From assembly GCA_001920415.1 (NCBI GenBank), contig MNJR01000119.1:1-43201 (forward strand): a DNA stretch of 43,201 nucleotides, read 5' to 3'. Origin of the DNA: Acidobacteria bacterium 13_1_20CM_3_53_8 (GTDB lineage Bacteria > Acidobacteriota > Blastocatellia > Pyrinomonadales > Pyrinomonadaceae). Below are positions 16,978 to 27,718 of the stretch, piece by piece; the first letter of the stretch is position 1, and each line of letters opens with the position of its first letter. The notes beneath the pieces are model-generated. The model was not told the DNA's origin and ran no database searches. It worked only from the letters and a program-made list of their open reading frames with translations. A program made the position numbers and the translations under genes.

Positions 16978-17796
16978 TTACGGCGTTCCCGTCAGCGCGG
17001 CCTTGCCCATGTGATAGAGAACGTTCAAGAGCCAGAGCGAAAGCACTATTCCCCAAGCCGAGCCGGATGAAAGGCGCGCTACCTTTCGTAATCCCAGAGC
17101 GGCTAGAAAGAGACCGTAAAAGGCCAGCAGGTCTAGCGAATTGAGCAGCGCTCCCAGAATGGGGTGTTCCGTCATACTTACAATAAATCCCAGATTAGCG
17201 TGAACCAGACTGCCGCGCTGCATGATCTCCTGCGGATCAATATCGTCTCGCGATTTCAGAAACAGCAGCACGAAATTCAGCAGCGTGCCCACCAGCACAG
17301 GCGGAAAACTCGAATAGACCCACACGGACAGAGCCTGCTTGTAGCTGAGCTTCTTTCCCATCAACATCGCGCCGAGCAGGTAAAGCGCCGCACCGGCAGC
17401 GAAGATAACGGCCAGCACAACCACAGGCGCACCGTAGGCTATGGCTTTGCCGATTGGCCCAGTGTAAAACCCCACGGCTCTATCCATCTGCTCCGGCGAC
17501 ATGTTGGCCGCCTGCGGCGAGTTCTCAATCGCCGAGCGTATAAGGTTCTCGTAACCCATGCGTTGAAGCAGTATGAAGTTGAATGCCACTATGAGCACGA
17601 TGATGATGATGCCCGCGACAAGGAATTTCGGGCGCTGGCGCAATGCCTCGAATGTACGCCCCGGCTCGAAGAAGATGCCTGTTAAAGTCTCGCCCGTTGA
17701 CATAGTAGGCCCGGTAGGTTCAGCAGGCTTTGTGGTATCAGAGTAAGAGGGCGATGGTGGCAGAGGTTGATCGTCAGAAATGTTTGCGTCGCTCAT
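16978..17796 (-). CDS. Yip1-family integral membrane protein
   Basis: A Pro/Ser/Thr-rich cytoplasmic N-terminus (about 40 residues) precedes a conserved FFEPGRTFEALRQRPKF motif and then five or six hydrophobic helices, including FLVAGIIIIVLIVAFNFILL and VVVLAVIFAAGAALYLLGAML. This arrangement matches the bacterial YIP1 family (DUF of Yip1 domain). Function of bacterial members is not established. It is transcribed away from the permease array and is separated by 141 bases from the OppF-like gene end; no clear operon partner. Confidence 0.87.
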   Translation of the reverse strand: MSDANISDDQPLPPSPSYSDTTKPAEPTGPTMSTGETLTGIFFEPGRTFEALRQRPKFLVAGIIIIVLIVAFNFILLQRMGYENLIRSAIENSPQAANMSPEQMDRAVGFYTGPIGKAIAYGAPVVVLAVIFAAGAALYLLGAMLMGKKLSYKQALSVWVYSSFPPVLVGTLLNFVLLFLKSRDDIDPQEIMQRGSLVHANLGFIVSMTEHPILGALLNSLDLLAFYGLFLAALGLRKVARLSSGSAWGIVLSLWLLNVLYHMGKAALTGTP

Positions 17797-17937
17797 GTTT
17801 CTAATCCTCGGGGAGTCAAATGTGTTATAGCTTTCGTCTCACGCACTGGTTCGGCGCAGGCCAAAATTCAGAGACCTTGTTACGAACGACTGGCGTTTTA
17901 AGTTTCAGCCGCGCGCTTCAAACATGGGAAAGAAGCT

Positions 17938-19026
17938 TCATGCGGCGGTCGGCGCATCCTTCCAGCCGGGCACGCGTATGCAGGCCACTGTATGACCGTG
18001 CGAGATTTCGCGCAAGTCCGGGTCAACGCGCGCGCACTCCGCAATCGCCGCAGGGCAGCGCGTGCGAAAGCGACAGCCCGACGGAGGATTGATGGGCGTG
18101 GGCACATCGCCCTCTAAAACTATGCGCTCGCGCTTTCGTCCGGGGTCTGGCACTGGGATGGCGGAAAGCAGAGCCTGCGTGTACGGATGAAGAGGCCGCG
18201 CATAAAGTTCTTCGGAGCTTGCGACTTCGACTATGCGCCCCAGATACATCACAGCCACGCGCGTTGAGATGTGCTCGACTACGGCCAGCCCGTGCGAGAT
18301 GAATAGATAAGTCAGGCCGAACTCTTCCTGCAAGTCCTGCAAAAGGTTTACGACCTGCGCCTGAACGGAAACGTCCAGCGCCGAGACGGGTTCGTCGGCA
18401 ACAATCAGCTTCGGATTAAGAGCGAGCGCGCGTGCAATTCCGATTCGCTGGCGTTGTCCACCTGAAAACTCGTGCGGGTAACGATTCATGTAATCGGGAT
18501 CAAGCCCGACCTTCAGCATCAGATCAGCGACCTTTGCTCGCCTCTCCTCTTTCCCGCTCATCCCGTGAATCAAGAGAGGCTCGGCCACTATGTCTCTCAC
18601 CTTCATGCGCGGATTCAGCGAAGCATACGGGTCTTGAAAAATTATCTGCATCTCGCGTCGCAACTCTCTCAAATCTTTCTTGCCGAGCGCGCGAACATCT
18701 TTTTCTTCAAATCTAATCTCGCCCGACGTAGGCTCTATCAATCTAAGCAAGCAGCGCCCAACAGTTGATTTCCCGCAGCCAGACTCGCCGACTAATCCAA
18801 GAGTCTCGCCGCGAAGAATCTCGAACGTCACGCCGTCAACCGCGCGCACGACCAAGTCCGAGCCTTCCACAGGGAAATGCTTCACAAGCTTGCGCACACT
18901 CACAAGCTCGCCCTTTCTGTTCGCCCGCGCATCAAAGCTACGCGCCTCTCTCTCAGGCACGCTCGGCACGCCGGGCCGCGAATCAAAATTTAACTGTTGC
19001 TCTGAACTCATCAGTTTATCTGTCAC
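17938..19026 (-). CDS. Oligopeptide/dipeptide ABC transporter ATP-binding protein (OppF/DppF type)
   Basis: An ATPase with Walker [11 protein letters not shown]-loop [13 protein letters not shown], signature FSGGQRQRI, Walker [13 protein letters not shown] and switch [11 protein letters not shown]. The C-terminal oligopeptide/dipeptide extension contains [12 protein letters not shown] and the Cys-containing GCRFRTRCP...C iron-sulfur-like motif. It would energise peptide or nickel uptake together with the OppD-type partner encoded upstream at 19327-20352. No permease or binding protein lies in the window. The ATG at 19026 is the likely start, with an alternative Met five codons later. Confidence 0.93.
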   Translation of the reverse strand: MTDKLMSSEQQLNFDSRPGVPSVPEREARSFDARANRKGELVSVRKLVKHFPVEGSDLVVRAVDGVTFEILRGETLGLVGESGCGKSTVGRCLLRLIEPTSGEIRFEEKDVRALGKKDLRELRREMQIIFQDPYASLNPRMKVRDIVAEPLLIHGMSGKEERRAKVADLMLKVGLDPDYMNRYPHEFSGGQRQRIGIARALALNPKLIVADEPVSALDVSVQAQVVNLLQDLQEEFGLTYLFISHGLAVVEHISTRVAVMYLGRIVEVASSEELYARPLHPYTQALLSAIPVPDPGRKRERIVLEGDVPTPINPPSGCRFRTRCPAAIAECARVDPDLREISHGHTVACIRVPGWKDAPTAA

Positions 19027-19035
19027 CTAAATATA

Positions 19036-19104
19036 AAGTTTTCAGTTTTCAGTTTACAGAAGAAGAGCGAAAATCTTTTCACTGAAAACTGAAAACTAAA
19101 AAGC
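19036..19104. repeat. Heptamer hairpin element, CAGTTTT family, short
   Basis: Arms of TTTTCAG and CTGAAAA 7-mers flank an apical GAAGAAGAGCGAAAATC then TTTTC. It lies upstream of the OppF-type gene. The remaining 19105-19326 shows nothing I can assign apart from a short GCCGCGCGAAGCGGC hairpin near 19124. Confidence 0.85.
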
Positions 19105-19326
19105 TGTTTGGAGATTCCCTTTCAGCCGCGCGAAGCGGCTCGTAGATGGTAGCCGGATGTGAAACATCTGGAATCAGTCAACGTGATAAAACATAGCGCA
19201 TTGAAGATGTGCGCAAGACAAATCCAGCGCGTCCTCAACGCGCATCTATTTTATCTACCGCATACCAGACGTTTCACATATCGCGCCAAAAATTTCTCTT
19301 TCAGTTTCAGCCCTGTGAATAAACTT

Positions 19327-20352
19327 CTACTGAGAAGGTTTCGTTTCCTGCTGATGATCCGCCGCCACAGCCGCCGCCAAATCGTAGAGCACGCAACGAA
19401 CGCGAACGCCGCCTTCCAGATCGTAAAGCGGTATATCGCCAGTCGTGCAGCGCGGCATGCGATGCGTGCAGCGCGGTGCGAAGTGGCAACCCTGCGGCAA
19501 GTTTGTGGGACTCGGCACGACGCCTTCAATCGTCTCCAACCTCTTAGTCTTTCCAACGTGCTCTGCCGTCAATTTCGGCACTGAGCGCAACAAACCTTCC
19601 GTGTACGGATGCTTGGGGCGCGCAAACAACTCTTCGACCGGAGACTCTTCTACAATCCTTCCCGTGTACATCACGCACACGCGGTCTGCCACTTCAGCCA
19701 CCACGCCCAGGTCGTGCGTAATCAGAAGCACTGCCAACTCTCTTGTTCGTCTCAACTCATCCAGAAGTTCAAGAATCTGCGCCTGAATCGTCACGTCCAG
19801 CGCCGTCGTAGGCTCATCTGCAATCAATAATTTCGGATCGCAAGCTAACGCCATAGCGATCATCACGCGCTGTCGCATCCCGCCTGAAAGCTGGTGCGGG
19901 TAATCGTCCACGCGCCGCGCAGGGTCTGGAATCGTAACCTCCTTCATAGCCTCAATCGCAGCCCTTTTAGCTTCCCTGCGCGAAAGTTTTCGATGCAATC
20001 TAAGCGCTTCGGCAATCTGCTCGCCCACAGTGTACACAGGATTCAAGGAAGTCATAGGGTCTTGAAAGATCATAGCAATATCATCGCCGCGAATCCCACG
20101 CATCTCTTCATCAGAGAGTTTTAAGAGATTCTTCCCATCAAAAATAATCTCTCCGCCCACAATCCGCCCCGGCTTAGAAATAAGACGCATAACCGAGAGC
20201 GCCGTGATTGATTTCCCGCACCCAGACTCGCCCACCAATCCCAGCAACTCGCCCTTATCAAGATAAAAGCTCACGCCGTTTACAGCCTTCACCAGCCCGG
20301 CGCGAGTCGGAAAATGTGTTTGAAGATTTTTGACTTCGAGCAAATGAGGCAT
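19327..20352 (-). CDS. Oligopeptide/dipeptide ABC transporter ATP-binding protein (OppD/DppD type)
   Basis: Walker [11 protein letters not shown]-loop [12 protein letters not shown], signature LSGGMRQRV, Walker [13 protein letters not shown] and switch [11 protein letters not shown] are all present. The C-terminal Opp extension has [12 protein letters not shown] and GCHFAPRC...C. OppD- and OppF-type proteins form a heterodimer on a peptide permease, so this pairs naturally with 17938-19026. The ATG lies three bases after the stop of the TonB-domain gene, implying one transcript. The permease partners must be elsewhere. Confidence 0.93.
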   Translation of the reverse strand: MPHLLEVKNLQTHFPTRAGLVKAVNGVSFYLDKGELLGLVGESGCGKSITALSVMRLISKPGRIVGGEIIFDGKNLLKLSDEEMRGIRGDDIAMIFQDPMTSLNPVYTVGEQIAEALRLHRKLSRREAKRAAIEAMKEVTIPDPARRVDDYPHQLSGGMRQRVMIAMALACDPKLLIADEPTTALDVTIQAQILELLDELRRTRELAVLLITHDLGVVAEVADRVCVMYTGRIVEESPVEELFARPKHPYTEGLLRSVPKLTAEHVGKTKRLETIEGVVPSPTNLPQGCHFAPRCTHRMPRCTTGDIPLYDLEGGVRVRCVLYDLAAAVAADHQQETKPSQ

Positions 20353-20355
20353 GAT

Positions 20356-21273
20356 TCAGTATAGATTAAAGTTGTATTCGATCTGAATGTACTGCGAGAC
20401 TAAGCGTCCATCTCTTTCTGCCGGAACAAATCTGATTTGACGTGCCGCAGCGATTGCTCTTTCCGTCAAGCGAAAAGGCAAGCCAGAGACGGCACGAATA
20501 CCTGTCACTTTACCAGAAGATGAGAGCACCGCTCTTAAGATGACCGTGCCTGTGACCTGGTTCTGACGCGCTTCCTCGGTGTACGCTGCCTGCGGTTTAG
20601 TTACAATTACTGCTTTGCGTGTTACCTCTCTGCTATTTAAAATCCTAGCCTGTTCCTGCGCATTGCTATTTGCTGCGGCTGATTGCGCGCCCGGTAAAGC
20701 TTTCACATCAGCGCCCGGCCCGTCCGTTACTTCCTGCCCTGTAGGACTATTTTCAAGCTGGAATGAGTTAAAGAATCGCTCTACCGCAGACCTATCACCA
20801 TGACTACTTACAACTTCGAGAATGTAAGTGTGTTTCTTCGTAGCATAGAAACGGACTGAGCCGTCGCAACCAGGTATGTTAAGAAGAAACTGTTTTCCTT
20901 TAAAGCCTTTAAGATTTAAATCGCGCTGGAAAGTTATCTGCCCTCTGGCTGCTTGAAACTCAGAAATGAAATCTTCAAGCGTCAACTTCTTTTTAGCATT
21001 TTCATAGGTGAAGATCGCATAAACAGTTCCGTCAGCATAAGCTCCCAGGACACGCTCTTGCCGTTCCGCGTTCAGTTTGGGCACAAAGTTAACGGAGGTA
21101 GTCATTGCTGGCAATTCAGGCAACAATACAGAGAACTCTTCGCCTCGAACAAAATACCTTTTCCACGCGGATTCGTCGCTGGCAGGCGTCTGCGCGCCTG
21201 TAACTTGAACACCAGTCTTCGGAGTTATGATTAATGAACTGGCAAGCAATGCAAATAAGATTATTTTCTTCAT
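20356..21273 (-). CDS. Secreted TonB C-terminal domain protein
   Basis: A signal peptide (MKKIILFALLASSLIITP) is followed by a domain of about 150 residues with FVPKLNAERQERVLGAYAD and VRFYATKKHTYILEVV. The C-terminal 85 residues are a TonB-like energy-transducer fold: PQAAYTEEARQNQVTGTV, LRAVLSSSGKV, AARQIRFVPAERDG. It lacks the usual N-terminal membrane helix plus Pro-rich stalk of TonB, so it is a periplasmic protein carrying the domain. The ATG at 21273 has AGGA 13 bases upstream; a TTG at 21285 is a less likely start. Three bases separate it from the OppD-type gene. Confidence 0.88.
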   Translation of the reverse strand: MKKIILFALLASSLIITPKTGVQVTGAQTPASDESAWKRYFVRGEEFSVLLPELPAMTTSVNFVPKLNAERQERVLGAYADGTVYAIFTYENAKKKLTLEDFISEFQAARGQITFQRDLNLKGFKGKQFLLNIPGCDGSVRFYATKKHTYILEVVSSHGDRSAVERFFNSFQLENSPTGQEVTDGPGADVKALPGAQSAAANSNAQEQARILNSREVTRKAVIVTKPQAAYTEEARQNQVTGTVILRAVLSSSGKVTGIRAVSGLPFRLTERAIAAARQIRFVPAERDGRLVSQYIQIEYNFNLY

Positions 21274-21303
21274 AGCATCTAACAATTCCTGCTAAGTAAT
21301 TCC

Positions 21304-21332
21304 CTTTGAGGTCGCAACACGCGACCTCAAAG
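21304..21332. terminator. Perfect 12-bp stem-loop downstream of the mutase/antitoxin genes
   Basis: CTTTGAGGTCGC, loop AACAC, GCGACCTCAAAG. There is no long U-run, so it may be a terminator of low efficiency or an mRNA-stabilising hairpin in the leader of the TonB-domain gene. Confidence 0.5.
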
Positions 21333-21338
21333 CATCTG

Positions 21339-21415
21339 CTAGACCGTCACAGTCTCTCTATACTCGTCCCACACGCGGCATAGGCCGTAGCCGACTCTGA
21401 TTATCCTTGAAATCA
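21339..21415 (-). pseudogene. Remnant of a second methylmalonyl-CoA mutase C-terminus
   Basis: On the minus strand this reads VISRIIRVGYGLCRVWDEYR then ETVTV and a stop. It aligns with the end of the intact mutase at 21712 ([21 protein letters not shown]). About 25 codons are kept, with no upstream similarity beyond them because the antitoxin gene intervenes. It indicates a duplication, or an insertion that duplicated the gene end. Confidence 0.65.
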
Positions 21416-21430
21416 CAATTTGTGATTTCA
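21408..21430. promoter_or_regulatory. Palindrome downstream of the antitoxin gene
   Basis: TGAAATCACA and TGTGATTTCA are perfect 10-base arms around a 3-base centre. It could be an operator or a small terminator stem; it lies ten bases from the stop of the antitoxin gene. Confidence 0.4.
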
Positions 21431-21439
21431 ACCTATCCC

Positions 21440-21685
21440 TTAATGGCGTTCATGCAATTCCTCGCGGGTGAAGCGCGCAGGGGCGTCAGCAGGGATAGGA
21501 TTATCACGCATATTCTGAATCAACTCTTCCAGAATGCGTTTACGCTCTTCAGGGTCGGTCACTGTTGGAGGAAGAATGCTAGGGCCTTCGATGATAAGCT
21601 CCACTTCAGAATTTTCGGGCAGGTCACATGGCGCTTGTGGAATGAATGCGCCGCCTTGATAGATAGCTTTTAATCTTTGAACCAT
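21440..21685 (-). CDS. AF2212/DUF104-type antitoxin-like protein
   Basis: The first 35 residues, LKAIYQGGAFIPQ followed by DLPENSEVELIIEG, match the AF2212-like (DUF104) family of predicted antitoxins with an AbrB/MazE-type beta fold. A charged helical tail follows (EERKRILEELIQNMRDNP), suited to toxin binding. No PIN-type or other toxin gene lies next to it, so it is solitary here. It sits between the intact mutase gene and a mutase C-terminal remnant, which suggests insertion into this locus. Confidence 0.78.
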   Translation of the reverse strand: MVQRLKAIYQGGAFIPQAPCDLPENSEVELIIEGPSILPPTVTDPEERKRILEELIQNMRDNPIPADAPARFTREELHERH

Positions 21686-21711
21686 ATGTTTGCTCCTTCT
21701 GCTTACCTATT

Positions 21712-23322
21712 CTACACCGTAACAGCTTCCCTGTACTCGCCCCACACGCGCCGCAAACGATGGCTTATCTCGCCGACTGTAACGTATGCCTCGACGCAGG
21801 TGAGGATGCGTGGCAGCAGGTTTTCCGTGCCGCGTGCAGCCTCTTCTAATTTGACGAGTGCAGTTTCGGCGGCGAGGTGGTCGCGGCGTTCGCGTAAAGT
21901 GCGGACGCGCTCTATCTGTGCCTGTTCGATTGCGGGGTCAATGCGGAGCGTGGGCACGCTTCGTTCTTCTTCTACCTGAAAGCGGTTGACGCCTACGACG
22001 ATTGCATCATTTGTTTCGATGGCGCGCTGGTAATCGTAGGCCGCCTCCTGAATCTCGCGCTGGACGTAGCCCGTCTCAATCGCCCTCAACATGCCGCCCA
22101 TCGCGTCAATTTTTTCAAGATAATTTTTGGCGCGCTCTTCTATCTCGTTCGTCAACTCTTCAATGCAGTAAGAGCCTGCGAACGGGTCAACTGTGTCTGC
22201 GACGCCCGATTCATATGCGATAACCTGTTGAGTGCGAAGAGCCAGGCGCGCAGATGATTCTGTGGGAAGCGCCAGCGCTTCGTCCATAGCGTTGGTGTGA
22301 AGCGATTGAGTTCCGCCCAAAACGGCTGCGAGCGCCTGAATCGTAGTTCGCACGACGTTGACTTCGGGCTGCTGGGCTGTGAGCGTTGAACCCGCCGTCT
22401 GCGTGTGAAACCTTAGCATAAAGGAGCGCGGGTCGCGCGCGTTGAAACGTTCGCGCATCACGCGCGCCCACAATCTTCGCGCGGCGCGAAACTTCGCTAT
22501 CTCTTCCAGAAGATTGTTGTGCGCGTTGAAGAAGAAAGAGATGCGCGGCGCAAACTCGTCCACTTTTAACCCTACGGCGAGCGCGGCTTCAACATAAGCT
22601 ATGGCGTCTGCGAGCGTGAACGCGACTTCCTGAACTGCCGTAGAGCCTGCTTCGCGTATGTGATAGCCGCTAATGGAAATCGTATTCCAGTTCGGAACTT
22701 CTCGCGCGCAGAAACTGAACGTGTCCGTCACCAATCGAAGCGAAGGCACTGGAGGATAGATGTACGTGCCGCGCGCTATGTACTCTTTCAAAATATCGTT
22801 CTGAAGCGTGCCGTTTACTTTGTCGAACGTCACACCCTGTTTTTTCGCAACCGCAAGATAGAGAGAGAGCAGCATCGCCGCAGTCGCGTTGATGGTCATC
22901 GAAGTCGAAACCGTGTCTAGGGGAATTCCGTCGAAGAGACGCAGCATGTATTCTATAGAATCAATCGCAACGCCGACTTTGCCGACTTCGCCTGCCGCGA
23001 GCGGGTCGTCTGAATCAAGCCCAATCTGCGTAGGAAGATCAAACGCAACGGAAAGCCCGGTCGTCCCCTGCGCCAATAAATATTTGTATCGAGCATTAGA
23101 TTCTTCAGCCGTCGCATAGCCAGCGTACTGCCGCATAGTCCAGAGCCTGCCGCGATACATGTTGTGACGAATCCCGCGCGTGTATGGAAACTCGCCCGGC
23201 GCGCCCAAATCTTTCTCATAATCCGGCGCTTCCGTGTTCGACGGATTGAAATCGTTCGGCAGTTCTATGCCGGAAGAAGTCCTAAAGTGCTCGCGCCCCT
23301 CTGTGATGGTTTTCGATGCCAT
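21712..23322 (-). CDS. Methylmalonyl-CoA mutase large (catalytic) subunit
   Basis: The substrate-binding TIM-barrel subunit of the adenosylcobalamin-dependent mutase that interconverts methylmalonyl-CoA and succinyl-CoA. Landmarks are [64 protein letters not shown] (within 20 residues), [30 protein letters not shown] and GGTQSLHTN. At about 536 residues it lacks the C-terminal cobalamin-binding domain, so it needs a separate small subunit, as in many archaeal and bacterial two-subunit enzymes. No such gene is in the window. I prefer the ATG at 23322; an in-frame TTG lies at 23337. Confidence 0.94.
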   Translation of the reverse strand: MASKTITEGREHFRTSSGIELPNDFNPSNTEAPDYEKDLGAPGEFPYTRGIRHNMYRGRLWTMRQYAGYATAEESNARYKYLLAQGTTGLSVAFDLPTQIGLDSDDPLAAGEVGKVGVAIDSIEYMLRLFDGIPLDTVSTSMTINATAAMLLSLYLAVAKKQGVTFDKVNGTLQNDILKEYIARGTYIYPPVPSLRLVTDTFSFCAREVPNWNTISISGYHIREAGSTAVQEVAFTLADAIAYVEAALAVGLKVDEFAPRISFFFNAHNNLLEEIAKFRAARRLWARVMRERFNARDPRSFMLRFHTQTAGSTLTAQQPEVNVVRTTIQALAAVLGGTQSLHTNAMDEALALPTESSARLALRTQQVIAYESGVADTVDPFAGSYCIEELTNEIEERAKNYLEKIDAMGGMLRAIETGYVQREIQEAAYDYQRAIETNDAIVVGVNRFQVEEERSVPTLRIDPAIEQAQIERVRTLRERRDHLAAETALVKLEEAARGTENLLPRILTCVEAYVTVGEISHRLRRVWGEYREAVTV

Positions 23323-23337
23323 GATTTTTCTCTTCAA

Positions 23338-23570
23338 CTTCGTACGAATTAAGAAGCCAGGTCAAATGCTCAACCCTTTGCATTCTTCTTAGCTTCTACA
23401 GCGCCTTGGCGTGAGATGGTTTTTCTCGCAAAGACGCAAGGACGCAAAGAAACGCAAAGGTGATTTTGAATCGCGCGCTAAATCTTAGGAACATTATCCG
23501 CGAAGTGGCGGAAAGCTAACAAGAGCGCGAGCCAATTCTGTGGGGTTAATTCATTTTCATAGGAAGCAGA
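23338..23570. repeat. Intergenic region with CGCAAAGA octamers
   Basis: Around 23427-23460 there are four imperfect tandem CGCAAAGA units, a known kind of dispersed intergenic octamer. The rest of the region upstream of the mutase shows no gene. Its role is unknown. Confidence 0.6.
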
Positions 23571-23574
23571 AACA

Positions 23575-23648
23575 GTCCACGCGCATCACACGAAGCTACA
23601 CGAAGAAGAGGCCGCATATTCGTGTAGCTTCGTGTGATGCGCGTGGAC
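23575..23648. repeat. Long perfect inverted repeat, CACGAAG family
   Basis: Perfect 30-base arms at 23575-23604 and 23619-23648 built on GTCCACGCGCATCACACGAA and its complement, with a 14-base loop. A related, weaker copy is at 34448-34510. It lies between divergent genes. Confidence 0.85.
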
Positions 23649-23770
23649 TATCTTTTCGCCGTCGCAGAAATCTTTGCTCATAAGATTGACCGTGAGCGCG
23701 CACCTCGTTTAGCATCAGTCAGAATCAAAATGCATATTGAAATCGAGCGCAAGGCCATGAAGGGACAACC

Positions 23771-24037
23771 TTGGAACTAGACGACAAAGCAAAAGAGATA
23801 GTTCAGGAGATAGGCTCGGCCATCAACTCCGCTGTTGAGCATTCGCATGAGGTGGCAGAGGCTATAGAGCGGCTGCGCGATGCCGGATACGAAATGGAGT
23901 TGACGCTGCGGCTTGAGATTGGCTTGCGTCCAAACGATCTGGACGATAACGAAGAAGTGGAAGCCGCGCTCGATTTGACGGACGAGGACATGCGCACGCT
24001 TCGCAACATGAAGATTCGCATTGACAACGACGAGTAA
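23771..24037 (+). CDS. Small acidic hypothetical protein
   Basis: An 88-residue, strongly acidic protein beginning at a TTG (23771) with AGGGA nine bases upstream. The first half is helical (IVQEIGSAINSAVEHSHEV, AIERLRDAGYEMEL), then TLRLEIGLRPND and an Asp/Glu-rich tail. No known domain is recognised. It is 22 bases upstream of the HAD phosphatase and probably in the same transcript. Confidence 0.7.
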   Translation: MELDDKAKEIVQEIGSAINSAVEHSHEVAEAIERLRDAGYEMELTLRLEIGLRPNDLDDNEEVEAALDLTDEDMRTLRNMKIRIDNDE

Positions 24038-24059
24038 GCTTTAGACGGCCATTCCTGCA

Positions 24060-24704
24060 ATGACGCCCGCAAGCCAGTCTTTCATCAACACACTTCTCTT
24101 CGACTGGGACGGCACGCTCAACGATTCCGCCGCCGCAGGTTTCAGAGCATTTCAAAAGAGTCTGGAAGGATTTGATGTTCAGTTCGACCGAAAATTTTAC
24201 GACCAGCACTACACGCCCAACTGGTACGCTATGTATGAAACGATGGGACTCGCGCGCGAGCATTGGGAGCAGGCCGACTCGCTCTGGATGCAGCATTACG
24301 CGTCGGAAGAATCAAAGATGGTCGAAGGCGCGCTGGAAACTGTCATAAAACTTCACAGCAAAGGCTACAACTTAGGGATAGTCAGCAGCGGCAACCACTC
24401 GCGCATTTTCGGTGAACTTCAAAGACAGCAGCTTGATTCCATCTTCAAAACACTTGTCTGCAACGAGCAGATCACGAACAAGAAACCGCACCCGGAAGGA
24501 TTGGAATGCGCCATGCGCGCTCTTGATTGCTCGCCACGCGCGTGCGCCTACATTGGCGACGTGCCCGAAGATATTGAGATGGGACGCCGCGCGCGCGTTC
24601 TGACCGTTGGCGTCAGAAGCAATTTTCCGAGCAGCAAGAATCTAATTGAAACTCGACCCGATATTTATCTCGATTCGATAACCGAACTCCTGCTACACTT
24701 CTGA
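24060..24704 (+). CDS. HAD-superfamily phosphatase (phosphoglycolate phosphatase-like)
   Basis: The HAD motifs are all visible: motif I FDWDGTLND, motif II VSSGNHSRI, the lysine in TNKKPHPEG and motif III IGDVPEDIEMGRRA. A helical cap of about 70 residues is inserted after motif I, as in Gph/PpaX-type phosphatases. It would hydrolyse a small phosphorylated metabolite in the cytoplasm; the substrate cannot be named. It follows the small acidic protein and precedes another small gene at 24741. Confidence 0.88.
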   Translation: MTPASQSFINTLLFDWDGTLNDSAAAGFRAFQKSLEGFDVQFDRKFYDQHYTPNWYAMYETMGLAREHWEQADSLWMQHYASEESKMVEGALETVIKLHSKGYNLGIVSSGNHSRIFGELQRQQLDSIFKTLVCNEQITNKKPHPEGLECAMRALDCSPRACAYIGDVPEDIEMGRRARVLTVGVRSNFPSSKNLIETRPDIYLDSITELLLHF

Positions 24705-24740
24705 TCGAAGAAACGAATCTTTTTTAATGAAGAGGAAGAG

Positions 24741-25031
24741 ATGGCCGACGAAGAATTACAACTGAGAGCGCAACGCAGTCTTCAAGAATACGAAGACGCC
24801 GTAGAAAACCTTGACCCCAACTTCGCGGAGCTTGGCCGCAAATGCGTAGCCGTGCTTGACGAGTTCATAGAATTCTGGAACCACCAGTTCACGTCAAGGG
24901 CGTTGCTTGCGGAGACTTACCACCCCACCAGCGAGCAACCCGACAACGACATGCGAAAATTCGTTGAGAGACAATTAGAGTGGGCGCAGTCTGAGAAAAA
25001 GAGAGTGCTCGCGCAGCTTTCAAAGAAATAG
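24741..25031 (+). CDS. Hypothetical helical protein
   Basis: A 96-residue, mainly helical charged protein (EDAVENLDPNFAELGRKCV, FVERQLEWAQSEKKRVLAQL). GAGGAAGAG lies just upstream of the ATG at 24741. I do not recognise a domain. It is 36 bases after the HAD gene, so probably co-transcribed. Short gap to the convergent pair at 25090 holds nothing notable. Confidence 0.7.
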   Translation: MADEELQLRAQRSLQEYEDAVENLDPNFAELGRKCVAVLDEFIEFWNHQFTSRALLAETYHPTSEQPDNDMRKFVERQLEWAQSEKKRVLAQLSKK

Positions 25032-25089
25032 AATTAGACAATGGATAACAAGATGGTTGAACTCTATTTCCGTTTGGGAGTTGAGGGAA

Positions 25090-25377
25090 CTACTTGGATG
25101 AGTCTATGTCAAGATGAAAATCAGCAAGGGGTATCTCTAGTCTCACGCAGATACTCCGCAGATTAGTTAATGCTACTCTTTCGGTTTCATCGTTAGGGAA
25201 GACAACAACACATTGTAAAATCTTATCTCCCATCTTGCGCTCAAAGTAAGGAACAGGATAAGAGTCGCTTACACCGTCAAGATGTACTGAAATCTCTCTA
25301 AACTCACACCCGTACTTGCTCGTCAGCATATGCTTCAACTCCGCAAAGGTTGGAAGCTGGGCGAAAGGTATCGGCAA
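25090..25377 (-). CDS. Hypothetical partner of a HicB-like protein
   Basis: A 95-residue protein with LPTFAELKHMLTSKYGCEF near its start and YFERKMGDKILQCVVVFPND in the middle. It lacks the GSHHxF-type histidine motif of HicA toxins. It lies 12 bases downstream of a HicB-like gene, so a role as the toxin or effector half of a toxin-antitoxin pair is a fair guess from position only. An internal Met (residue 17) could be a later start. Confidence 0.65.
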   Translation of the reverse strand: MPIPFAQLPTFAELKHMLTSKYGCEFREISVHLDGVSDSYPVPYFERKMGDKILQCVVVFPNDETERVALTNLRSICVRLEIPLADFHLDIDSSK

Positions 25378-25389
25378 GAGGATGCCTCT

Positions 25390-25722
25390 CTAAAAGACGC
25401 GCAATTCTTTTACAATCTCACTTACAACGAACGGTGGCGGCACGCCTTTTGGAAGACTGATAGGCTCTTCATCTTCTAACTTTAGTGCCTTGTCAAACAT
25501 CTCCCAATACGTATCAGGGGCTTTAGGAATGCCCTCAAAGGGCTGCTTGCCGCTACGAACGTCTAACTCCATCTGACCTGCCAGGGTAAGCTCAAAAGCG
25601 CGCTTAACTTCAGGCATCGTCTTCCCTTGAGCGGCAATGTCATACTCAAGACACTGCGCTACATAGGAATCCCCTTCACGAAGAAACAGAACTCTTACCA
25701 CTAAAGTCTTTTCCTGTGTCAT
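25390..25722 (-). CDS. HicB-like antitoxin-type protein
   Basis: The N-terminal partial RNase-H-like fold of HicB is seen in VVRVLFLREGDSYVAQCLEYDIAAQGKTMPE (shown in parts: GDSYVAQCLEYDIAAQG) followed by a helix EVKRAFELTLAGQMEL. The C-terminal half (PKAPDTYWEMFDKAL) is not a typical HicB DNA-binding domain. It is paired with 25090-25377. HicB-like folds usually neutralise HicA RNases; here the partner is not clearly HicA. Confidence 0.75.
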   Translation of the reverse strand: MTQEKTLVVRVLFLREGDSYVAQCLEYDIAAQGKTMPEVKRAFELTLAGQMELDVRSGKQPFEGIPKAPDTYWEMFDKALKLEDEEPISLPKGVPPPFVVSEIVKELRVF

Positions 25723-26004
25723 GGTTGTATCCTATGCTGTTTGCATTTGCCAAGTGAGAATCATAACGAGGTTAAGCGTTAGAGACGCCAACAAAGCCAT
25801 TCCTGCTCGGTAACGGCTTACCTATATCCTCTCAAACCAGAGAAACTGTCAAGGCTTATTTTCTATCTTGGGCGTAAAATAGTCAACAAATAGTCAACTT
25901 GACTTAACGGGCTTAACAGCTAAGATGGCGGGCGCTAAGCTTAAGTCGGGCGGTTCTAAGGCTTAGCAACATTTATTAGGACACCACCCGATTCTCACAT
26001 CACT
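25723..26004. other. Intergenic region upstream of atpD with short direct repeats
   Basis: No gene is visible. It contains the direct repeat AATAGTCAAC at about 25878-25899 and several CTTAA/TTAAG half-palindromes (AGCTTAAG, GGCTTAG) between 25905 and 25970. These could be operators, but no known factor is suggested. Confidence 0.4.
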
Positions 26005-26033
26005 TTGCACACCTCCAACCAATATGCTATCTT
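26005..26033 (+). promoter_or_regulatory. Candidate sigma-70 promoter of atpD
   Basis: TTGCAC (26005-26010), 17-base spacer, TATCTT (26028-26033), four of six matches in each box, about 65 bases before the start codon. Confidence 0.5.
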
Positions 26034-26086
26034 TTTCGGCTTTAGTACCTGCCAATTTTTTCGCCTATACAGGCTTTATTAACTGA

Positions 26087-27631
<1,545 letters not shown>

Positions 27632-27637
27632 GAAGAG

Positions 27638-27714
27638 CAGTTTTCAGTTTTTAGTTTTCAGTTTTAAGCCAAAGGCTTTTTCTGAAAACTGAAAACTGAA
27701 AACTAAAAACTGTC
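27638..27714. repeat. Heptamer hairpin element between atpD and atpC
   Basis: CAGTTTT 7-mers on the left and CTGAAAA 7-mers on the right, apical segment AAGCCAAAGGCTTTTTC. It fills the atpD-atpC gap and ends five bases before the atpC start, replacing a normal ribosome-binding leader. Confidence 0.9.
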
Positions 27715-27718
27715 TTTT

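Noticed and set aside
25770-25830. attC-like sequence near GTTAAGCGTTAGAGACGCC upstream of atpD
   Set aside because: Only single core-like motifs are present, without paired arms or a matching second end.
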